NCBI GenBank assembly: GCA_946480715.1
Contig: CAMLKK010000045.1
Span: forward strand, 1-18,683
Direction of reading: 5' to 3'
Source of the DNA: an uncultured Bacteriovorax sp.
GTDB taxonomy: Bacteria > Bdellovibrionota > Bacteriovoracia > Bacteriovoracales > Bacteriovoracaceae
DNA length: 18,683 nt
In this document: piece by piece, positions 1 to 6,868 of the stretch
How the letters are laid out: each line of letters starts with the position of its first letter
Position numbering within the stretch: position 1 is the stretch's first letter
Notes under the pieces: generated by a model
The model's input: the letters and a program-made list of their open reading frames with translations, nothing else
Databases searched by the model: none
What the model was told of the DNA's origin: nothing
Position numbers and translations under genes: made by a program

Positions 1-222
1 CCAATAACCGGACGATCACATCAACTTCGCTATGAACTTTTCCGTCACGATCAACCCATCCTGCATGATTTTCTCTATGGTGCTTCACCCGAATCTTCGA
101 CACAATATCCTGGTCGAGGAATTGCCCTGCGATCTTTTCGCATCGATTTTTCTCGAGCGCCGAAGGCGAAAGATTTTCTTCTTCCAGAAAAAATTGAAAT
201 CGAAACTTTCAATTTGCTGTAA
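1..222 (+). CDS. RluA-family pseudouridine synthase, C-terminal fragment
   Basis: An open frame runs in from the window edge and stops at 220-222. Its first residues, PITGRSHQLRYEL, match the conserved C-terminal TGRxHQLR motif of RluA/RluC/RluD-type enzymes, which isomerise uridine to pseudouridine in rRNA or tRNA. The next stretch, a PI...D.LYGA pattern followed by a segment ending LRSFRIDFSRAP, resembles the usual family end (PI.GD..YG, then LHA..L.F.HP). Only about 73 residues are present, so the catalytic Asp motif lies upstream of the window and the subfamily and target base cannot be decided. A different-frame ORF starting at 32 overlaps it but has no family resemblance. Confidence rests on the motif alone. 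Confidence 0.72.
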   Translation, partial: PITGRSHQLRYELFRHDQPILHDFLYGASPESSTQYPGRGIALRSFRIDFSRAPKAKDFLLPEKIEIETFNLL

Positions 223-255
223 AAAAAATCGCTGAAAAAAATTGCCGAAGCGTCT

Positions 256-284
256 TTGAAATCTTTATACTGAAAATATATTTT
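256..284 (+). promoter_or_regulatory. Candidate sigma70-type promoter
   Basis: TTGAAA at 256-261 is followed by TATATT at 277-282 (15-base spacer) or TATTTT at 279-284 (17-base spacer), in the gap after the pseudouridine synthase gene. Transcription would begin near 290. That leaves a short leader before the ribosome-binding site and the ATG at 312. Assignment is by eye only. Confidence 0.4.
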
Positions 285-311
285 TCTTTTTTTACTATGA
301 GGGTGAAAAAA

Positions 312-701
312 ATGGTCGTCTCTAAAATGAAATTAGCCTTAACAGCACTTGTTTTCTCTCTGGCCTCAACTACTTTTGCGAACACTGAAGGCTCGCTCAA
401 GGCCCAGATGGTTAACCTCAATCTTCATATCAAATCAAAAAATACTAATTCAAAATCTTCTCTTGCAATGCCGTTTTACCAAACAGCAGAGCTGGAAAGA
501 AAAATCGATAATAAGAATGTTCTTATTGAATTGAATCCAAAGCTAGGAAAGAAGGCCGGCGAAGTGGCCATCGATCTAAAGTTTTACAAAGCATCGGGCT
601 CAAAAGCTTTCTACAAAAAAGAAATCATCGCCAAACTCAACCAAGAGTCGAAGATTTCTTACCGTGGAACAACTCTAAGAGTGACTCCCGTTCTCAATTA
701 A
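312..701 (+). CDS. Small secreted protein of unknown function
   Basis: A 129-residue protein. It begins MVVSKMKLALTALVFSL and has a Sec-type signal peptide with probable cleavage after ...STTFA, giving a mature protein of about 100 residues in the periplasm or outside. I chose the ATG at 312 rather than the in-frame ATG at 297 because GAGGGTG at 299-305 is well placed for 312, whereas 297 has only a T-rich stretch upstream. The mature part is Lys-rich and lacks cysteines, with alternating patterns such as KNVLIELNPKLG and GEVAIDLKFYKA that suggest beta strands. I do not recognise the family. It sits alone behind a candidate promoter, and its stop lies 4 bases from the stop of the convergent gene. 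Confidence 0.7.
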   Translation: MVVSKMKLALTALVFSLASTTFANTEGSLKAQMVNLNLHIKSKNTNSKSSLAMPFYQTAELERKIDNKNVLIELNPKLGKKAGEVAIDLKFYKASGSKAFYKKEIIAKLNQESKISYRGTTLRVTPVLN

Positions 702-705
702 ATAT

Positions 706-1833
706 TTATTGTAGTGCCTTATAGGCCTGATAGATTAACGGAATCATCTCAATGGAGATGAGCACTATAATGGTCAGCTCTAAAAGATGGCTTCGCTTGG
801 AATTGATGTTATCCAGGAGGAGTTTGCAAAGCTCGGCCAGGTTGTCGAGCTTGTTATCAATTGAACTTTGCCAATCAGCAAACCTGAATTTCGTCGAGGC
901 CGTTCTAAAGACGGTCGAATGATAAACATCACCGATGGCCTTTAAAGAGTTCTCAACCGACTCCACAATCTCTGCGATCTCAATATAGCGCTGACCTGCT
1001 TCCAAAGCGAGCTCAGTGTATTTCGACGAAAAAATGCTGATGTCTTTAAGTTCAACCGCCGAATAAATCTCATTTAATTTTTTATCGAGAAGATCATCGT
1101 AGTAGCGCATTTCAAGCAGCTGGTTGAGCGCGAACTCAATGACGTCTGGAACGTCCATTGACCCTGATGGCTCTATGATAAAAGCTGAGTTCCAGTCGAT
1201 GAGTGCCATATCAGTTCTGTAATACTGAAGTTTGCTGGAATAAATTCTCTCCGAAACCTGGGAAGAGAGCATTCCTTTTTCTTCATTCAAAACAAGAGAA
1301 GCAATGTCTTCGTCATAAAGAATATTGAACGCGTCTTCATAATCTTTTTCAAAACTCTCAATGAAGTAGAGAATATAATCTTCGTTCACTTCCCATTCGT
1401 TACTCTTGGCCATGGAAGGAAGAATCTGCTGAGTGAGCTCGCGCGCTTTTAAACGGGCGTAAATTTCCAGCTCTTCATAGTTTTGAATTTTATCCGCGAT
1501 GACGCTCAATTGCTCAATCGTCGTTCCTTTGGGAATGACCATTTCAAAAGTAAGAGAGAGCGTACCGAAGTCCCAAAGTTTACCGGAGATGTCGAAATTA
1601 TATTCTTCACCGCCTGAGCGATAAGTAAAATTTCCAAGTGCTATGGAGAGTGGATCATTTGAGACGATGACCGCCTGGCGATTGATATTTTTAAGGCGAA
1701 ATTTTGAGCGGGTAGTGGCCTGCTCAATAATTTTTTCGGCCTTTTCAAGATCGATTTCCTCCCCGATGTCATAGACGCGGTAGAGCAGAATTCGGCCTTT
1801 ATTGATTGAATTTTTCTGTGTTTGCTTCTCCAT
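706..1833 (-). CDS. RMD1/DUF155-like protein with C-terminal membrane anchor
   Basis: A 375-residue protein without a signal peptide. The N-terminal half has mixed beta/alpha patterns (ILLYRVYDIGEEIDL near 15-29; FDISGKLWDFGTLSLTFEM near 79-97). The C-terminal half is helical and charged and ends in Arg-Ser-x-x-Leu-Leu-Glu followed by a hydrophobic segment (about 352-370, ELTIIVLISIEMIPLIY). That ending, an acidic coiled helix then a LE.xIIxLI.xE membrane tail, resembles the RMD1/DUF155 family, known in eukaryotes from mitochondrial inner-membrane proteins. The likely topology is a cytoplasmic body tail-anchored in the inner membrane. The role is unknown. It is transcribed divergently from sufE; the minus strand carries TATACT about 40-50 bases upstream as a possible -10 element. 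The family assignment is tentative, the coding call is firm. Confidence 0.6.
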   Translation of the reverse strand: MEKQTQKNSINKGRILLYRVYDIGEEIDLEKAEKIIEQATTRSKFRLKNINRQAVIVSNDPLSIALGNFTYRSGGEEYNFDISGKLWDFGTLSLTFEMVIPKGTTIEQLSVIADKIQNYEELEIYARLKARELTQQILPSMAKSNEWEVNEDYILYFIESFEKDYEDAFNILYDEDIASLVLNEEKGMLSSQVSERIYSSKLQYYRTDMALIDWNSAFIIEPSGSMDVPDVIEFALNQLLEMRYYDDLLDKKLNEIYSAVELKDISIFSSKYTELALEAGQRYIEIAEIVESVENSLKAIGDVYHSTVFRTASTKFRFADWQSSIDNKLDNLAELCKLLLDNINSKRSHLLELTIIVLISIEMIPLIYQAYKALQ

Positions 1834-1943
1834 ATCCCTATTCTACCATAGTGGAGCAAAGTATATGAAATCTTGCTTAATATTAGGCAATTTTCATGCT
1901 AAAAAGGTCTGACTAAAACACTCCGAATAGAGCTTGGAATCAA

Positions 1944-2372
1944 ATGATCACACAGAGAATCGAATCCCTCGTCAAAGACTTCACCCAATTTAAAGATTGG
2001 GAGGACCGTTACCGCCATCTCATCGATCTGGGAAAAAAACTTCCAGCGATGAATGAAGCGGAAAAAACAGAAAGCAACAAAGTGAAAGGATGCCAATCGC
2101 AAGTATGGCTTTCAGCTAAACTGGAAAACGGAAAAATATTTTTTGAAGCTGATAGTGATGCTTCCATCGTTAAAGGTATTGTTGCTTTGTTAGTGGAAGT
2201 TTATTCAGGATCAACTCCGGATGAAATTCTCACAACCAAACCCACATTCCTCGAAGACCTGGGATTGCGCGAGCATCTCTCAATGAGCAGGGCGAATGGA
2301 TTAAACTCAATGATGAAACAAATTACTTTTTATGCCATGGCCTTCAAGGCCAAGATGCAAATGGGACAATAA
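1944..2372 (+). CDS. sufE: SufE-family cysteine desulfuration protein
   Basis: A 142-residue protein of normal SufE length. SufE accepts persulfide sulfur from the cysteine desulfurase SufS and passes it to the SufBCD scaffold for Fe-S cluster assembly in the cytoplasm. The diagnostic motif VKGCQSQVWL is present, with C50 equivalent to the sulfur-accepting Cys51 of E. coli SufE. The C-terminal family motif HLSMSRANGL (111-120) and the N-terminal region (DWEDRYRHLIDLGKKLP) also match. A GGA lies just upstream of the ATG. hemB starts one base after the stop, so the two are surely cotranscribed. No sufS, sufB, sufC or sufD is visible in the window. Confidence 0.93.
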   Translation: MITQRIESLVKDFTQFKDWEDRYRHLIDLGKKLPAMNEAEKTESNKVKGCQSQVWLSAKLENGKIFFEADSDASIVKGIVALLVEVYSGSTPDEILTTKPTFLEDLGLREHLSMSRANGLNSMMKQITFYAMAFKAKMQMGQ

Positions 2373-2373
2373 T

Positions 2374-3357
2374 ATGCTGAATATCTCAAGACCGCGCCGT
2401 AACAGAAAAAACGAGTCCATCAGAAGACTTGTTCGTGAAACTCATCTTTCACCAAACGATCTTATTGCTCCACTCTTTGTTAAAGATGGACAAAATGTTC
2501 GTGAGCCAATCGCTTCTATGCCAGGCATCTCACGTCTTTCAATCGATCAACTAGTACTTGAATGTAAAGAGCTCTACAGTTTAGGCATTCACTGCGTATC
2601 TTTGTTTCCGGCCATTAACGACTCTTTAAAAAATGAAAGAGCTTCTGAAGCCTACAATCCAAATGGACTTTATCAAAACGCCATTAAGGCCGTTAAAGAT
2701 GCTTGTCCTGATTTATTAGTCATGACTGACGTTGCCCTTGATCCGTATTCTTCGGATGGACACGATGGACTTGTTGATCCGAAAACGGGTGAAATCCTCA
2801 ATGATCAAACTTTAGAAGTTCTGGCAAAAATGTCACTCGTGCAAGTAAAGTCTGGATCAGACATTCTAGGTCCATCAGACATGATGGATGGACGCGTGGG
2901 TTTTATCCGCGACGCTCTTGATGAAGAAAATTTTACGAATGCAGCGATCATGTCTTATGCCGCAAAATATGCTTCAGCATTTTATGGACCTTTTAGAGAT
3001 GCGCTCAATTCCGCTCCTAAAAAAGGCGATAAAAAAACTTATCAAATGGACTACGCTAATGTTCGTGAAGCTCTTCGCGAAGCTTACCTGGATGAATCTG
3101 AGGGTGCTGACATCCTTATGGTGAAGCCGGGTCTACCGTACCTCGATGTCATTAAAACTCTTCGTGACAACACAACTCTTCCTATTGCTGCTTACAATGT
3201 CAGTGGAGAGTACGCTATGGTTAAAGCCGCTGCAGAAAAAGGCTGGGTTGATGGCCAGAAAGTCATGATCGAAATGCTTTGGAGTTTCAAGCGTGCGGGG
3301 ACTGATATGATCCTAACGTATTTCGCTAAAGAAGCCGCACGCGTTTTGAATAAATAA
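2374..3357 (+). CDS. hemB: Delta-aminolevulinic acid dehydratase (porphobilinogen synthase)
   Basis: A 327-residue cytoplasmic enzyme that condenses two 5-aminolevulinate molecules into porphobilinogen, the first common step of heme and other tetrapyrroles. Two Schiff-base lysines are visible: K198 in MSYAAKYASAFYG and K251 in LMVKPGLPYLDV. The metal-site loop reads DVALDPYSSDGHDG (119-132). The cysteines of zinc enzymes are replaced by Ala and Asp, as in the Mg-responsive Pseudomonas-type enzyme. I chose the ATG at 2374, one base after the sufE stop and preceded by GGGAC inside the sufE end; an in-frame ATG at 2332 would lie deep within sufE and add non-homologous residues. The stop is one base from that of the convergent protease gene. 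Confidence 0.95.
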   Translation: MLNISRPRRNRKNESIRRLVRETHLSPNDLIAPLFVKDGQNVREPIASMPGISRLSIDQLVLECKELYSLGIHCVSLFPAINDSLKNERASEAYNPNGLYQNAIKAVKDACPDLLVMTDVALDPYSSDGHDGLVDPKTGEILNDQTLEVLAKMSLVQVKSGSDILGPSDMMDGRVGFIRDALDEENFTNAAIMSYAAKYASAFYGPFRDALNSAPKKGDKKTYQMDYANVREALREAYLDESEGADILMVKPGLPYLDVIKTLRDNTTLPIAAYNVSGEYAMVKAAAEKGWVDGQKVMIEMLWSFKRAGTDMILTYFAKEAARVLNK

Positions 3358-3358
3358 A

Positions 3359-4291
3359 TTACTTAACAGGAACTTTTGTTATTCTCATAACTTTTTCGTA
3401 AGTCTCAAGGTGATGATCTTTGAGCTTACGAGATTGCATACATTCTTTTTTCGGATTGTAGACAAAATCATCCGCCCCTTGAACAAGAATCCCTTCCACT
3501 TTTCCTGTATTCGCATTAAATACTGGTGAACCTGAATTCCCGCTGTAAGCATCAAGGTTGGCCGTGAAATAATGGTTGCGAAGCCACAGTGAACGAAGAG
3601 GATTTTCACGTTCAATATCATTCATTCGTGAAACAACTCCACCATCTGTTGCCTTCATCGGAAGTCCGAGTGGGTGACCAAGAACGACAAGGGGAGTACC
3701 AAGACCCACGCGTCCAAATCTTCTCGTCTTTAACGGTTTTGCATTAACAACTTCTCGATCGAGTTCAATCACCGCGTAGTCGCTCACTTCTAATTTATCG
3801 TAGATGTTTTTTTGGCGAACAATTTTTTTACAGCTATAAACTTGATTCACATTAAATTCACGTGAATCATTGGTGAATCCGAATACCCATTTATTGTTTT
3901 CACATTCTTTTTCAGACGTCATACAGTGACCAGCAGTCACCAAAGTCTTAGGTCCAACTAAAAATCCAGAGCACGTTCCCAATGAAATTTGATCCATGAA
4001 GCGCTCATCTTTACAAAGCTGAGGCATAGATCGCTCGAGTGTGACGAGAGGAAAAATGATTTTTGATTCATCAGTGCGATCAACAGTTAATCTTCTTTTT
4101 GAAACTCTAACGGCAACTGATTTTGAAAATTCGATGAATCGATCATCGTTATAATTATTAATTTCCACGCGATCATCATCGCCATAGATCAGATCGGTTT
4201 GATTATCGAGATCAATCTGCGCGTGAAGTTCTGTTGTAAATGTTAAAAAAAGTGCAAAAGCACCCAATGACCAAAGTTTTGATCGCCCCAT
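3359..4291 (-). CDS. Secreted trypsin-like serine protease
   Basis: A 310-residue exported peptidase of the S1/V8-like fold. The signal peptide MGRSKLWSLGAFALFLTFTT is probably cleaved after ELHA. About 60 residues of charged pro-region or spacer follow, then the catalytic domain. The triad is clear: H122 in LVTAGHC, D171 in SDYAVIELD, S254 in GNSGSPVF. Six cysteines (93, 107, 123, 130, 154, 284) could form three disulfides, consistent with an extracytoplasmic site. The start at 4291 follows GGGGGG with an 8-base spacer. Longer in-frame ATGs at 4312 and 4357 would place about 7 or 22 residues before the signal peptide and lack a comparable Shine-Dalgarno. Substrate unknown; a digestive or envelope-processing role is inference. 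Confidence 0.88.
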   Translation of the reverse strand: MGRSKLWSLGAFALFLTFTTELHAQIDLDNQTDLIYGDDDRVEINNYNDDRFIEFSKSVAVRVSKRRLTVDRTDESKIIFPLVTLERSMPQLCKDERFMDQISLGTCSGFLVGPKTLVTAGHCMTSEKECENNKWVFGFTNDSREFNVNQVYSCKKIVRQKNIYDKLEVSDYAVIELDREVVNAKPLKTRRFGRVGLGTPLVVLGHPLGLPMKATDGGVVSRMNDIERENPLRSLWLRNHYFTANLDAYSGNSGSPVFNANTGKVEGILVQGADDFVYNPKKECMQSRKLKDHHLETYEKVMRITKVPVK

Positions 4292-4371
4292 AGTAAATGC
4301 CCCCCAAGGCATACGAAATCCTCTGGTGTTAATATGACCCCGGAAAAACGATGGCAAGGGAGTGTGTAGTC

Positions 4372-4395
4372 TTTATAGGACAAAAGTGGACAAAA
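4372..4395 (-). promoter_or_regulatory. Candidate protease promoter with tandem GGACAAAA repeat
   Basis: On the minus strand a -10-like TATAAA (4377-4372) precedes the protease start by about 80 bases. Directly upstream of it, the plus strand has GGACAAAA at 4378-4385 and again at 4388-4395, exactly 10 bases apart, covering the spacer and -35 region. The T-rich tract of the porin terminator overlaps the expected -35 position. This could be a promoter with an operator on one face of the helix. No regulator is identified. Confidence 0.35.
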
Positions 4396-4416
4396 AAAAG
4401 GGACCCGAAGGTCCCT
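4392..4416 (-). terminator. Rho-independent terminator of the porin gene
   Basis: On the minus strand a perfect 7-bp stem (AGGGACC/GGTCCCT, plus positions 4399-4405 and 4410-4416) closed by a TTCG tetraloop is followed by eight T residues (plus 4392-4399). It lies 12 bases beyond the porin stop codon. Confidence 0.9.
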
Positions 4417-4428
4417 AATATAAGGAAA

Positions 4429-5622
4429 TTAAAACCAGAATGAGATTGTAGAAGCAAGCTTAAAGGCTTCCGAGTTTGCGTTGTACACGCCACGGATGAA
4501 AGAGAGTCCTTTTACACCGTCTTTTTCGGCCAATTTACGCTCGTAGAGACCACCCACTGTGAATTGAGCTGATTTGCTAAGCTTGTATTTAACAGCGCCT
4601 TCAACTTTACCTGTGAACGTTTCAACGAGTGAGCCACTTTTTGCGGCCTGATCAGAAGTAGGGACATAAGTTGTTCCGTTTTCTGTGAATGTTACATATC
4701 TGTGAGCGCGATCTTCAGCGTAGACACCTTCAAGGTTACCTACAAGCGAGTATTTCTCATCGAGATAGTACTCAGCACCTAATTGCATGAAGTATTCTTT
4801 TTTCTTTTTTGTTGTATATGATTCGTATGGAAGTTTTTCTGTTACACCATAAAGAGCTTCAAACCACATTTCCATTGCTGCTGTTTCGTAGTTAGCACCA
4901 AGATCGATTGCGTATGTTGGTTTATCAGCGAATTCATTTTTATAGAAAAGTTGTCCGAATGAAAATTTCCAATCTTCTTTAGCGAAAAGTTCAAGACGGT
5001 TTGCAAAACCTAATTGTTTGCTTGTATTGAATGCCGTTACTTGTTCCGTTTTATAACCAGTGATTTGGCGGTTAGCACCTGATCCAGTTGTTACGTATTG
5101 AAGTTTTTGATCCTGGTTGTAATCAAACTCATCTGATTCACCCCAGAATGTGAATTGGTTAATGAATCCTTGAGAACGGCCGCCGTATGAAACAGCTGCG
5201 AAGGCCTTACGGCTGACTTTTCTAAAAGAGTTTTCTGAACCAATAACAGATCCGCCGTCCTGGTATGAGTTTTCGATTGCACCCCAGTGAAGGTTTTGGA
5301 AACGAACAACACCTTTACCTAGTGAGATTCTCCAATTTTTGAATCCGCGGTAAGTGGCATAGGCCTCTTCGAAAATGTTATTTTCTTTTTCAAGTTTTCC
5401 ATCAAGGTCGAGCTTAATTGAAGCAGTCATGTCGTCTTGTTCTGCGAATACTTTTAGATCGAGAACACCGATACCGATAACAGCGCTTCCTGTTTCACGA
5501 TGAATTTTTTCGTAGTTAAGCATGTCGAGGGCGATGAAGCCTCTTAGAGATGTCTCAAGGGCAAGAGCAGTCGAAAGCGGAAACAAAGACACGAGGAAAA
5601 GTGTAAAAAGAAACTTTTTCAT
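4429..5622 (-). CDS. Outer-membrane beta-barrel porin-like protein
   Basis: A 397-residue protein with a Sec signal peptide (MKKFLFTLFLVSLFPLSTALA) and then alternating aromatic/hydrophobic strands with polar turns. It ends FKLASTISFWF; a terminal Phe is the classic outer-membrane beta signal read by BAM. There are no cysteines and many Tyr, Gly and Asn residues. The segment from about 75 to 125 (SIKLDLDGKLEK, ATYRGFKNWRISLGKG, FQNLHWGAIENSY) resembles porins with constriction loops. Family and transported solute are not identifiable by eye. The start is fixed by GGGGG just upstream, but that Shine-Dalgarno lies in a strong hairpin. A lipoprotein gene precedes it on the same strand and a terminator follows. 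It could be a general porin or a more specific channel. Confidence 0.8.
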   Translation of the reverse strand: MKKFLFTLFLVSLFPLSTALALETSLRGFIALDMLNYEKIHRETGSAVIGIGVLDLKVFAEQDDMTASIKLDLDGKLEKENNIFEEAYATYRGFKNWRISLGKGVVRFQNLHWGAIENSYQDGGSVIGSENSFRKVSRKAFAAVSYGGRSQGFINQFTFWGESDEFDYNQDQKLQYVTTGSGANRQITGYKTEQVTAFNTSKQLGFANRLELFAKEDWKFSFGQLFYKNEFADKPTYAIDLGANYETAAMEMWFEALYGVTEKLPYESYTTKKKKEYFMQLGAEYYLDEKYSLVGNLEGVYAEDRAHRYVTFTENGTTYVPTSDQAAKSGSLVETFTGKVEGAVKYKLSKSAQFTVGGLYERKLAEKDGVKGLSFIRGVYNANSEAFKLASTISFWF

Positions 5623-5623
5623 T

Positions 5624-5656
5624 AGACCCCCAAAACATGAATGTAGATGGGGGTCT
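5624..5656 (-). promoter_or_regulatory. Hairpin sequestering the porin ribosome-binding site
   Basis: On the minus strand AGACCCCC and GGGGGTCT form a perfect 8-bp stem around a 17-base loop. The 3' arm contains the GGGGG Shine-Dalgarno and ends one base before the porin ATG. No T-run follows, so it is not a normal terminator. It could be a cis translational control element, a site for an antisense RNA, or a protein operator. Confidence 0.5.
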
Positions 5657-5670
5657 TAATATCATTAGAG

Positions 5671-5847
5671 TTATTCTTTTTCTATACATCTTTCAACAGA
5701 ATCAAAATAAGAATGGTACTCGCCCTTAACATGTTCCGCACAATCAGTACTTGCGACTTCTCTGCCCGGTACCGGTTGGTGTGAACATGACACCAATGCA
5801 GAAGTAAATGTAAGGAATAGACCTAAAACGATGACAGATTTCTTCAT
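5671..5847 (-). CDS. Small lipoprotein (58 residues), function unknown
   Basis: A short ORF beginning MKKSVIVLGLFLTFTSALVS and then C21, a good lipobox (LVSC). Signal peptidase II would cut before Cys21, leaving a 38-residue lipid-anchored peptide. The residue after the cysteine is Ser, which under the Lol rule favours outer-membrane sorting. The mature part holds two more cysteines (C36, C54) that could form a disulfide, plus many acidic residues and histidines. The start has an excellent AGGAGGA with a 4-5 base spacer. The stop is 48 bases before the porin ATG on the same strand, so cotranscription is likely. It could be a porin-associated lipoprotein, but nothing in the sequence proves a contact. 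I do not recognise a family. Confidence 0.75.
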   Translation of the reverse strand: MKKSVIVLGLFLTFTSALVSCSHQPVPGREVASTDCAEHVKGEYHSYFDSVERCIEKE

Positions 5848-5935
5848 AAAATCCTCCTGCCAATATTTTACTCCTAAAGAGGAATCAGAGGAAGCGACAT
5901 AAAATTGCCGAGCACAGTGATTTCGTCATTTTTAG

Positions 5936-6868
5936 TTAGACGACTAAAAAACTCGAACAAGTGAGTCCATGAAATTCCGATGGTCTAGAGCTCGCAATTT
6001 TAAGAAGAGCAGGACGGAGGGACTCATTTTCAAAACATGATGAGATAATGATTCGCTTTTCTGGATGGGCATCCATGAATTTTATGACTTGAGAAAAACC
6101 TAAGAGACCTGGTTTCAACACAAAGGTCTCGCTTTCAAATAATTTTCCACTAGTTTGTAAGTACAGAGAATGTGCAGATTCATCAATAGCGAGAGGAAGC
6201 TGCCACTCCTTCAGCAAAAAACTTTGTTCTGCATACATTTTTAATGGTTCTTCAAAATAATCTAAATGCTCACGAAGAGACGGACAAAATCTTTGGGCCT
6301 TTTTCCACCACTGGAGAAATGTTTCAGATTCAAATTGGCGATTGCCATCGAAGCGAAATTTAATTTCAGGATTATTTTTAATCAAAGCAGAGATGTGTTT
6401 AAAAATTTCATCATTATCGTAAGGACTGATCTTCATTTTTAGACAAGGGACCTGATTATAGTTCTGTCCTTTGCGAAAAAGTTCATTAATTTTAACAGCT
6501 GGATCAACCCAATCATTCTTTTTTTGAAGATAGAGATAAAGAGCAGATTCAATTAAAAAAATGGCTTCCGGATGATGATGAGAAAGGGCCCGTGATTCAA
6601 CAGTATTAAATCCTAAATGATCAAATCGAATATCATTTAATCGCAACCTGTTTGTCTGAAAAAATGTTTTGAGCTGATATCCCATCTCATCAAGTGAGAG
6701 ATGATGAAGTCCAGGAAGTGAAAACGCCGAAAAAGAAAAAGTTAAACCCTGTTCATCTTTAAATGAGAAAAAAAGTGTTTCTAGAGATGAAACTGATTTT
6801 CCACGCACCGGCATTGGAGCAGAAAAGCGAGAAAATCTTTTTTCGGCTTCAACCTGGAGTTTGTTCAT
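5936..6868 (-). CDS. menC: o-Succinylbenzoate synthase
   Basis: A 310-residue enolase-superfamily enzyme that dehydrates SHCHC to o-succinylbenzoate in menaquinone synthesis. The active-site pattern is complete: the KxK motif at K144/K146 (CLKMKIS), metal ligands D174 (with N176, FDGN), E206/E207 (DYFEEPL) and D229 (AIDES), and the opposite catalytic lysine K252 (LKPGLLG). Overall identity to better known MenC proteins seems low outside these motifs. I chose the ATG at 6868, which overlaps the menA stop as TGATG. A longer in-frame start at 6916 would lie within menA and add 16 non-typical residues. It is the last gene of the men operon. An AT-rich palindrome covers its stop codon, but no convincing terminator follows. 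Confidence 0.88.
   Translation of the reverse strand: MNKLQVEAEKRFSRFSAPMPVRGKSVSSLETLFFSFKDEQGLTFSFSAFSLPGLHHLSLDEMGYQLKTFFQTNRLRLNDIRFDHLGFNTVESRALSHHHPEAIFLIESALYLYLQKKNDWVDPAVKINELFRKGQNYNQVPCLKMKISPYDNDEIFKHISALIKNNPEIKFRFDGNRQFESETFLQWWKKAQRFCPSLREHLDYFEEPLKMYAEQSFLLKEWQLPLAIDESAHSLYLQTSGKLFESETFVLKPGLLGFSQVIKFMDAHPEKRIIISSCFENESLRPALLKIASSRPSEFHGLTCSSFLVV

Noticed and set aside
32..235. Plus-strand ORF of 67 residues
   Set aside because: The overlapping frame from base 1 carries the RluA-type TGRSHQLR motif and explains this stretch; the 67-residue frame is low complexity and has no ribosome-binding site.
297..311. Upstream ATG of the small secreted protein
   Set aside because: The Shine-Dalgarno-like GAGGGTG lies downstream of this ATG and fits the ATG at 312; using 297 would make a nearly leaderless start.
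2374..3357. Impression that GGCC is over-represented through alanine codon context
   Set aside because: A hand count of GCC codons in hemB gave only 2 of 8 preceded by G, so the impression was not supported.
5928..5951. AT-rich palindrome (TTTTTAGT/ACTAAAAA) at the menC stop as terminator
   Set aside because: The stem is A/T-rich, includes the stop codon, and no T tract follows it on the minus strand.
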